DNA from: an uncultured Clostridia bacterium
GTDB taxonomy: Bacteria; Bacillota; Clostridia; Oscillospirales; Acutalibacteraceae
Reading direction: 5' to 3'
Assembly (NCBI GenBank): GCA_937916195.1
Contig: CALFTO010000127.1
Span: forward strand, 1-49,083
Length of the DNA: 49,083 nucleotides
Shown here: positions 44,408-49,083 of the stretch, one piece after another
How positions within the stretch are numbered: position 1 is the first letter of the stretch
How the letters are laid out: the number at the start of each line of letters is the position of its first letter
The notes under the pieces: model-generated
Databases searched by the model: none
What the model was told of the DNA's origin: nothing
Seen by the model: the letters and a program-made list of their open reading frames with translations, nothing else
Position numbers and translations under genes: made by a program

Positions 44408-44409
44408 TT

Positions 44410-45465
44410 ATGGAGCTGACTTTATTTTCATCTGATAGCAGTGGTCAATACAAAAAAGATATTTATAATGTCATTGCTGCACCATATAATTCAGAATATC
44501 GTTTTAGATATACCACCCAATATATCGAGCCTTCGTTATTTACTCAATTAAAGGATAATTCTCTTGCAAACTCAAAAGCATTAATTGTGTTTAGAAGGAA
44601 CTCTGATAAACAGGGTGTAAATCCGTTTTTGGTACCAATCAGATGGGTGACAATAAAAAAATCGTATCTTATTAACGAAATATGTATAATCGATTTTGTC
44701 ATAAAGGACTATCCAGAGTTTAATCAAGCATTTAAAGAAGCTTCTACTTCGGAAGAAAAAAACCAAAAATTTAGTAAAGCTTTTTTTGATGAAGAAGGAC
44801 GATGTAATAAATACGTTTTGGGTTACATACCTAATATTGTTTCTAGAACAAAATGTGATTATGAGCGACAAGAAGCCTTATGGATTTCGATCATTCAAGC
44901 ACTAAAAAACTATTCTGCTTTTTCTAATACTTCGTTTTATCGTACGCTTCTTCCAACAAAAAGGAAAAACAAATTTGCAAAATCTTTAATAATTAAAGAA
45001 TCACAATATAAAGAAATAGAAATATGGCACTATTGCTCGGAGGAAAGTAAATCGAAAATTTCAGAACTTGAAATACAGTGCGATACAAATTATATAAATC
45101 CTGTTTTTGGCAATAAAGATCGGATAGAGTGTAGATATGACCGAATAAACTATGGATTTCAAGCAATTAAAGGAAAAAACAATCTAAAAAGTCAAATTGT
45201 TTTTAGAATAAAAAACATAGACGAAAATCTTATTCCTGATTATAGTTCGGAAACCAAAATCAGTATTCCTGTCACATTAAAAAGGAAGTGGAGTAAAAGA
45301 ATAATTAGGTCAATACTTTCTGTTGTAGGAAGTGCAGCGGTTTTAGCTTTCTCGGCACTAATTTCAATTGAAACAATTGATTTCCCCAACTGGGCGTTTG
45401 TTGTTGTGTTGTTAATTGGCACCATAGCCCCTGCAATAAGTTGGTTTATTTCAAGCGAGGAATGA
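44410..45465 (+). CDS. Unknown protein with two C-terminal membrane helices
   Basis: A 351-residue protein not recognised by motif. The first ~295 residues are soluble, rich in K, N, Y and I. Two hydrophobic helices follow, separated by IETIDFPN: IIRSILSVVGSAAVLAFSAL and WAFVVVLLIGTIAPAISWFI (about residues 299-346). This tail-anchored hairpin layout is common in the membrane effectors of defence systems (for example some abortive-infection proteins), but no toxin motif is visible. AAAGGAG precedes the ATG, two bases after the SfsA-like gene. Confidence 0.6.
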   Translation: MELTLFSSDSSGQYKKDIYNVIAAPYNSEYRFRYTTQYIEPSLFTQLKDNSLANSKALIVFRRNSDKQGVNPFLVPIRWVTIKKSYLINEICIIDFVIKDYPEFNQAFKEASTSEEKNQKFSKAFFDEEGRCNKYVLGYIPNIVSRTKCDYERQEALWISIIQALKNYSAFSNTSFYRTLLPTKRKNKFAKSLIIKESQYKEIEIWHYCSEESKSKISELEIQCDTNYINPVFGNKDRIECRYDRINYGFQAIKGKNNLKSQIVFRIKNIDENLIPDYSSETKISIPVTLKRKWSKRIIRSILSVVGSAAVLAFSALISIETIDFPNWAFVVVLLIGTIAPAISWFISSEE

Positions 45466-45469
45466 TGAT

Positions 45470-45835
45470 ATGAATTTTTATAAATTTAAAGAAGCCTTGG
45501 CTAAAAGTTGGGGAAAAGATACAGCTTACCACAAAGATGCTCCTAATTGGACACCAGAAAACCCAGCGTTAGGTCAGTGCGCTATAACGGCACTTCTGTT
45601 TAATGAATACTTCGGAGGAAAAATATTTAGTGGAGTGTCAGAAACAGGTATAGTACACTATTGGAATAAAATTTTAGGAATAAAAGTAGATCTTACAAAG
45701 CAACAATTTCAAAGCAATTTAATCTTCAAAAATGTTACCTATTGGGATAGAGATGATCTTTTAGAAACAGGTAATGTTGCTGAACGTTATAACATTCTTA
45801 AGCAGCGGATGTTAGAAAATTATAAAAAGCTTTGA
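45470..45835 (+). CDS. YunG-like small protein
   Basis: A 121-residue soluble protein with ENPALGQCAITALLFNEYFGG, GIVHYWNKI and KVDLTKQQF. These Cys, His-Tyr-Trp-Asn and Asp-Leu-Thr motifs match the YunG family. A Cys and a His in that order hint at a cysteine-hydrolase-like fold, but activity is unknown. GAGGAATGATGAT precedes the ATG, and a strong terminator follows about 75 bases later, so it closes the seven-gene operon. Confidence 0.65.
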   Translation: MNFYKFKEALAKSWGKDTAYHKDAPNWTPENPALGQCAITALLFNEYFGGKIFSGVSETGIVHYWNKILGIKVDLTKQQFQSNLIFKNVTYWDRDDLLETGNVAERYNILKQRMLENYKKL

Positions 45836-45908
45836 TTTGTGTCTCAATAATTCATTTGGATTTTTTATTGAATTTATATGTGCGTTTATGACATAGTCAT
45901 ATAACTAA

Positions 45909-45949
45909 AGTTGCACATCTAATCAAGATTGGTAGATGTGCAACTTTTT
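45909..45949 (+). terminator. Terminator of the seven-gene operon
   Basis: A perfect 13-bp stem (AGTTGCACATCTA / TAGATGTGCAACT), 11-base loop, then TTTTTG. Confidence 0.88.
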
Positions 45950-46033
45950 GTTTAATATTTCACTGACAAATAGAAGATTTATTTAGTGTTTATAAGTGCT
46001 TTTTTATATATAGAATCGTGATGCCAATTGCTC

Positions 46034-46405
46034 CTACAAAAATATTACTTCTGTGCTAACTAGTTCGATTGCGCGCTCTCGGATGTTATTCATTCGCTGC
46101 ACCCACTTCATTTGGTCTGCGGCTTTGAGCTGTTCGGTGATGCCTTCCTTTTGTGCAAGGTCGGTGGTGAGGCGATCGAATAATTTTTGTGCTTGTTCTT
46201 CGATGTCGGCGAGGTGGGAATAGAGCTTGCCGGAAGTGAGCAGGTTATAGTACAAGACTTTGCGGTGGTGCTTCAGGTAGTGCAATCGGCGTTGTCCCCA
46301 TACGCCGATCGGTCGGGTATCTGTTTCGTCTACGGTTAAATTAGGCAGGCGGTAATCGCCCTGCATTGTGTAAGTACCGCCGAGTTGTTCCAATAATGTT
46401 TTCAT
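46034..46405 (-). CDS. tnpV: TnpV-like transposon-encoded protein
   Basis: A 123-residue protein matching TnpV of clostridial mobile elements: MKTLLEQLGGTYTMQGDYRLPNL in part, IGVWGQRRLHYLKHHRKVLYYNLL, TSGKLYSHLADIEEQAQ and WVQRMNNIRERAIELVSTEVI. TnpV occurs with large serine recombinase elements of the Tn4451 type; its role is not established. The start is ATG 46403-46405 with AGGAGG upstream. That ribosome site lies in a perfect 12-bp inverted repeat (46412-46450), so translation is probably controlled. Confidence 0.85.
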   Translation of the reverse strand: MKTLLEQLGGTYTMQGDYRLPNLTVDETDTRPIGVWGQRRLHYLKHHRKVLYYNLLTSGKLYSHLADIEEQAQKLFDRLTTDLAQKEGITEQLKAADQMKWVQRMNNIRERAIELVSTEVIFL

Positions 46406-46411
46406 ATAGCA

Positions 46412-46450
46412 AAACCTCCTTTGATGCTTTGATTGTACCAAAGGAGGTTT
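46412..46450 (-). promoter_or_regulatory. Hairpin that would hide the tnpV ribosome site
   Basis: AAACCTCCTTTG (46412-46423) and CAAAGGAGGTTT (46439-46450) are perfect complements with a 15-base loop. In the tnpV mRNA the second-read arm contains the AGGAGG site six to seven bases before the ATG, so the folded leader blocks initiation. Confidence 0.7.
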
Positions 46451-46539
46451 GTTTTTGCGAATGTGCGATTTTGAAAATTGCAGACGGGTATTAGGGTATC
46501 CCTAACGAGTACTGTTTTGCGATAACAGGAGTACAAACG

Positions 46540-46624
46540 GTCTGCTCGCTAAGATGATGCAATCATTGGGCGAGCGAGCGTTTTACGGAAGTGTATCCAT
46601 AAACAGTCTGCTCGCTAAGATGAT
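46540..46624. repeat. 19-bp direct repeat, 66 bases apart
   Basis: GTCTGCTCGCTAAGATGAT occurs at 46540-46558 and 46606-46624. Between them is an inverted copy of part of the unit (ATCATTGGGCGAGCGAG), giving a strong hairpin around 46543-46576. It lies in the gap between tnpV and the DUF6809 gene; no gene is seen in this 260-base gap. Confidence 0.6.
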
Positions 46625-46643
46625 ACAGATGTTTTTGCCCAAA

Positions 46644-46692
46644 CAAAAAAAGAAGCACAGCGGAGAGAGTTTTCATTCTATCTGCTGTGCTT
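46644..46692 (-). terminator. Terminator of the DUF6809 gene
   Basis: Stem AAGCACAGC / GCTGTGCTT with a 22-base loop, then CTTTTTTTG on the minus strand, 13 bases beyond the stop. Confidence 0.75.
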
Positions 46693-46704
46693 ATGTAATT
46701 GATT

Positions 46705-47004
46705 CTATTCCTTTAACAGATCTTCAAACGGCGTTTCGGTTGAGATAAAAGCATCGTAAGCGAAGTTGGCACCGAGGCGAAATCCCATAATAAAACTATC
46801 AAGATTTGATTCACCATTGACGACACTCCACGCATTTGCGAAGTCTAAAAACCATTTCTTTGGCTCATCAGTTAGTGCATTGGTGAGCAGATCTTCTGTC
46901 TTCATCAGCACTTCCATTTGCCTTTGCACCGTCTTATTTTGCTTCGTACTGCGTGCCTGCGGATCAATATTTCCGTAATAAAATTCTTCTATAAACCGTG
47001 CCAT
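46705..47004 (-). CDS. DUF6809-family small protein
   Basis: A 99-residue protein beginning MARFIEEFYYGNIDPQ, with MGFRLGANFAYDAF near the C-terminus, typical of the DUF6809 family carried by clostridial integrative elements, often near TnpV. Function unknown. ATG 47002-47004 has AAGGAGG seven bases upstream. An upstream CTCCTT can pair with that site, echoing the tnpV leader. The longer reading to 47049 lacks a ribosome site. Confidence 0.75.
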   Translation of the reverse strand: MARFIEEFYYGNIDPQARSTKQNKTVQRQMEVLMKTEDLLTNALTDEPKKWFLDFANAWSVVNGESNLDSFIMGFRLGANFAYDAFISTETPFEDLLKE

Positions 47005-47106
47005 AGTCAGCACCTCCTTATGTCTAAAGTTTAGCAAAAGGAGAAACAAACTGCGACTCTACGAATTTCAAAATCGCACATTTATCATTAGACTTATATG
47101 TGTTCG

Positions 47107-47135
47107 TTGAGTTTTTTGCGGATTCGTGATATAAT
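47107..47135 (+). promoter_or_regulatory. Sigma-A promoter for the RES-domain gene
   Basis: TTGAGT (47107-47112), 17-base spacer, TGA-TATAAT (-10 at 47130-47135, extended). It is followed by CGGAGG and ATG 47163. Confidence 0.75.
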
Positions 47136-47162
47136 AAACCAAATAAATTTCGGAGGATCAAT

Positions 47163-47249
47163 ATGGACTTATTGCCTAAAAGCGGGGACTTAAAAGAGTT
47201 AGCAAAAAGCGATGCGTTTTATAAAATGATTTTTATTTATGTTTTATAG
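47163..47249 (+). CDS. Short leader ORF or frameshifted N-terminus of the RES gene
   Basis: A 28-codon ORF, MDLLPKSGDLKELAKSDAFY then KMIFIYVL-stop, with a strong GGAGG site. It overlaps the RES-domain ORF (start 47239) in another frame. The RES ORF itself has no ribosome site. Either translation is coupled through the overlap, or one base has been gained near the T-rich stretch 47230-47238 and the two were once a single protein. Confidence 0.55.
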   Translation: MDLLPKSGDLKELAKSDAFYKMIFIYVL

Positions 47250-48144
47250 CGAGGCTAAAAACAAAGCGAATAAGGAATGGGAAAAATTCAGTAAGAGTTT
47301 GTTTTATAAGAACCGCTTCTCATCTGATAGCAGTATCATTGAGGCGTTGCGTAGTAAAGCAGAGTTTGCCACGCATATAATGCCTGCAGGAAAAATATTA
47401 TACAGAGCAAGAATTTTTAACGAGGATGTCATGGAAAGTTTTGTTAAAGGATATGTAGTTCCCAAAGAAATAAGTTCTACGGACTCAACTAGTGTTCCTA
47501 AATTAAACTTAAATGCTTCACAGGTTTTGCCTATTATTATTGCCGCTGATCCTAAGTCTGGCTTTGCTTATATACAAAATGCTTATAGCAAATGGAAAAG
47601 GAAAAAATTCAAAGGATATGATAGAAAACAATCAGGTCCTCCACCCAAGGAAAAGACACCGGCAGGAAGAGCTAACCCTGAATGTATTAGATATTTATAC
47701 TTATGCGAAGATGAGCAAACTCCCGTTTATGAAGTTCATCCCACGATAGGACAAGAAGTAAGCGTCGCAAAATTTATAACCAAGAAACCTTTGAAGATCT
47801 ATGATCTTACGCTTAACCTACCCGAAAAACATAAAAATCCTGATTATGATACACCCAGTTTATATGATGCTATTGGACATAACTTTTCCGTCCCAAACAC
47901 CGGAGAAGCTATTCAATATTTACCAACACAATATATAAGCGAAGAAATTAAAAATCTTGGTTTTGATGGTTTAAGATTTAACAGTTCACTGCGACAAGGC
48001 GGAATTAATGTTGTCTTGTTTGATCCAGAGGTTTGTAGCGTACAATCCTCCGACATTGTAAAAGTCGATAGTATTGAAATCAAAACTAGAAAACCTGATG
48101 TCTATAGTTTAGAGAGTTTGGATGCGTCAATGTTAGATGTCTAA
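47239..48144 (+). CDS. RES-domain protein (probable NAD+-consuming toxin family)
   Basis: A 301-residue protein with the RES fold: ILYRARIF (conserved Arg), GRANPECIRYLYLCEDEQTPVYEV (the R-x-N-P and Y/L-rich core with the conserved Glu), and SVAKFITKKPLKIYDLT, ending with FDGLRFNSSLRQGGINVVLF. RES toxins of Xre-RES systems degrade NAD+. The usual DUF2384-containing Xre antitoxin is missing; the nearest regulator is a convergent HipB-like gene. The N-terminus may be broken (see the short ORF at 47163). A bidirectional terminator follows. Confidence 0.82.
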   Translation: MFYSEAKNKANKEWEKFSKSLFYKNRFSSDSSIIEALRSKAEFATHIMPAGKILYRARIFNEDVMESFVKGYVVPKEISSTDSTSVPKLNLNASQVLPIIIAADPKSGFAYIQNAYSKWKRKKFKGYDRKQSGPPPKEKTPAGRANPECIRYLYLCEDEQTPVYEVHPTIGQEVSVAKFITKKPLKIYDLTLNLPEKHKNPDYDTPSLYDAIGHNFSVPNTGEAIQYLPTQYISEEIKNLGFDGLRFNSSLRQGGINVVLFDPEVCSVQSSDIVKVDSIEIKTRKPDVYSLESLDASMLDV

Positions 48145-48146
48145 AC

Positions 48147-48184
48147 CAAAAAGTTCTTACTGCAACAGTTAGTAAGAACTTTTT
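48147..48184 (+). terminator. Bidirectional terminator between RES gene and HipB-like gene
   Basis: Stem AGTTCTTACT / AGTAAGAACT with a nine-base loop, flanked by AAAAA on the left and TTTTC on the right, so it can serve both convergent genes. Confidence 0.85.
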
Positions 48185-48188
48185 CTTT

Positions 48189-48392
48189 TTAATCATCCCA
48201 CTTTCGCCCCGGTACGGCTTCCATACCGAACATCGCAAGGGCTTGGTTGACTTTATCCATACGGAGCGTTTCTTTGCCTTGTTCTAAATCTCGGATGAAA
48301 CGCAAGCCAAGTCCTGAACGTTCTGCAAACTCCTCTTGGGTGAGTCTTGCGGCGTTTCTTTGCGTTTTAATAAATAAAGCTATTCGATTCAT
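48189..48392 (-). CDS. HipB/Y4mF-like HTH repressor
   Basis: A 67-residue Cro/C1-type helix-turn-helix protein: IALFIKTQRNAARLTQEEFAERSGLGLRF in two parts, IRDLEQGKETLRMDKVNQAL and a C-terminal FGMEAVPG, the pattern of HipB/Y4mF antitoxins that pair with HipA kinases. No hipA follows; the gene ends at a terminator. The start ATG 48390-48392 is preferred because the longer reading would cross the 18-bp palindrome at 48402-48419. No strong ribosome site is seen. Confidence 0.78.
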   Translation of the reverse strand: MNRIALFIKTQRNAARLTQEEFAERSGLGLRFIRDLEQGKETLRMDKVNQALAMFGMEAVPGRKWDD

Positions 48393-48401
48393 GAATTTTG
48401 T

Positions 48402-48419
48402 TATACCCGATCGGGTATA
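48402..48419 (-). promoter_or_regulatory. Perfect 18-bp palindromic operator of the HipB-like gene
   Basis: TATACCCGA / TCGGGTATA, ten bases before the start codon. HipB operators are also TATCC/GGATA-type palindromes, so autorepression is likely. Confidence 0.75.
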
Positions 48420-48541
48420 GTTTTTAAAAACTACACTCAAAGCTATCCCGATTTTGCGGTATTTTTGCACCTCGCTTTCTGTATCTATTTACGGGTGCAT
48501 TTTAGCAGAAAAACAGAGCCATAACAAATGTGCGAATATAC

Positions 48542-48575
48542 AAAAAACCCACTACCGAATTTCTTCGATAGTGGG
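48542..48575 (-). terminator. Island-supplied terminator downstream of ppdK
   Basis: Stem CCCACTA-CGAA / TTCG-TAGTGGG with loop TTTC and one mismatch, then TTTTTTG on the minus strand. It follows the orphan coding tail at 48597-48740 and now ends ppdK transcripts. Confidence 0.75.
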
Positions 48576-48596
48576 CTAAATGCTTGATTTTACTAG

Positions 48597-48742
48597 CTAA
48601 ATCCACACCTCAACGGTTATATCATCGAAGGAGTGGAGTCGCTGGTTCGGGCGAAATGCTTTGATAAAATCTTCAGCATTTTTCCGATTTAATTGGAACT
48701 GAAACGCTCGGATTTTTCCGATTACTTCATTTCCTTTATAGC
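48597..48742 (-). pseudogene. Orphan 3' coding fragment next to the right attachment site
   Basis: An open minus-strand frame without a start of its own reads NEVIGKIRAFQFQLNRKNAE, then DFIKAFRPNQRLHSF and DDITVEVWI-stop, with natural-looking composition and a terminator just after it. It begins at the ppdK end in a different frame. Probably the tail of a gene cut by integration, or of a gene that is complete only in the circular form. Not recognised. Confidence 0.45.
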
Positions 48743-49083
48743 AGCCTGAGCTGCTGCGAGACGAGCAATCGGAACACGGAATGGTGAGCAAGATACATAG
48801 TTGAGGCCAATTCTGTGGCAGAATTCAACTGAAACAGGGTCGCCGCCGTGCTCACCACAGATACCGTAGTGAAGCTCTTTGCCGCTTGCCTTACCCTTAG
48901 CAACTGCCATTTCCATAAGAGCGCCAACGCCGTTCTGGTCAAGCTTTGCAAATGGGTCGTTTTCGAAAATCTTGCTGTCATAGTAAGCTGTGAGGAACTT
49001 ACCAGCGTCGTCACGGCTGAAGCCGTAAGTCATCTGAGTAAGGTCGTTTGTACCGAAGCAGAAGAAGTCAGCTTCTTTAGCGA
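48722..49083 (-). CDS. ppdK: Pyruvate phosphate dikinase, C-terminal part (cut by window edge)
   Basis: The reverse strand enters the window reading AKEADFFCFGTNDLTQMTYG and continues to YGICGEHGGDPVSVEFC (with the catalytic Cys of the PEP/pyruvate domain), then SCSPFRVPIARLAAAQ and AAIKEMK-stop. The enzyme interconverts pyruvate, ATP and phosphate with PEP, AMP and pyrophosphate in anaerobic glycolysis. About 120 C-terminal residues are visible. The last seven codons appear to be supplied by the integrated island, which restores the reading frame; the displaced original end is at 27389-27415. Confidence 0.93.
   Translation of the reverse strand, partial: AKEADFFCFGTNDLTQMTYGFSRDDAGKFLTAYYDSKIFENDPFAKLDQNGVGALMEMAVAKGKASGKELHYGICGEHGGDPVSVEFCHRIGLNYVSCSPFRVPIARLAAAQAAIKEMK
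48725..48748 (-). other. Right attachment-site copy in the ppdK 3' end
   Basis: The plus strand CTTCAT-TTCCTT-TATAGCAGCCTG matches 28055-28077 (CTTCAT-CCCTT-GATTGCTGCCTG) and 27392-27415. The longest uninterrupted match with the left copy is GCCTGAG (48744-48750). It lies exactly over the ppdK stop-proximal codons. Confidence 0.7.

Noticed and set aside
46554..46748. 64-codon plus-strand ORF between tnpV and the DUF6809 gene
   Set aside because: It runs over a direct repeat and a terminator hairpin and has no ribosome site.
27389..48750. Conjugative element (ICE)
   Set aside because: No relaxase, coupling protein of the VirD4 type or type IV secretion genes; the FtsK-like protein is embedded in the cargo operon and carries a nuclease domain.

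Overview
The window looks like a chromosomal segment of a low-to-medium GC, Gram-positive anaerobe of the class Clostridia, most likely an Oscillospirales/Ruminococcaceae-type gut bacterium. This rests on gene content and order (recJ-relA-dtd-MBL-hemZ; a YabM-like flippase next to mazG and HU; pth-mfd), strong AGGAGG-type ribosome sites, sigma-A promoters, ppdK, and a clostridial mobile element. The species cannot be fixed from sequence reading alone.

1-27.4 kb is chromosomal backbone. On the minus strand, a long housekeeping operon runs recJ, relA, dtd, an MBL hydrolase, hemZ, a uridine-kinase-like gene, a SpoVB/MurJ-family flippase, mazG and HU. A divergent pair follows: a GtrB-like glycosyltransferase (-) and a stand-alone GlmU C-terminal acetyltransferase (+). 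The latter leads into pth-mfd-DUF554 and an envelope cluster (LtaS-like sulfatase, CDF transporter, metallophosphoesterase, acyltransferase). Then come minus-strand single units: an MFS transporter, a DUF4097/XRE pair, an exported protein of unknown function with a palindrome inside its promoter, and a GDSL hydrolase.

27.4-48.75 kb is an integrated genomic island in the 3' end of ppdK (pyruvate phosphate dikinase). ppdK enters from the right edge with an intact C-terminus. A second ppdK-like C-terminal end (QAAIAEMK-stop) with its terminator lies 21.3 kb away beside the GDSL gene. A third related sequence lies in the 3' end of the serine recombinase gene. This suggests stacked integrations. 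The island has a recombination/maintenance module (large serine recombinase, 62-aa protein, ParB-like, PC4/YdbC-like, a 100-aa protein), about 600 bp of degenerate repeats, an AbiE toxin-antitoxin pair, a seven-gene cargo operon, TnpV and DUF6809 genes, a RES-domain gene and a HipB-like repressor. No relaxase or type IV secretion gene is visible.

The most interesting part is the seven-gene operon at 34.1-45.8 kb. It encodes a DUF4338 (Druantia DruA-like) protein, a P-loop ATPase, a large protein without recognised motifs, a 1516-aa protein combining a PD-(D/E)XK-type nuclease motif with a C-terminal FtsK/SpoIIIE motor, an SfsA-like nuclease, a tail-anchored two-helix membrane protein and a YunG-like protein. 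The ATPase/unknown/FtsK trio recalls the DptF-DptG-DptH restriction module, but no phosphorothioation (dnd) genes are present. I propose it as a candidate stand-alone anti-phage or anti-plasmid system; that function is inferred.
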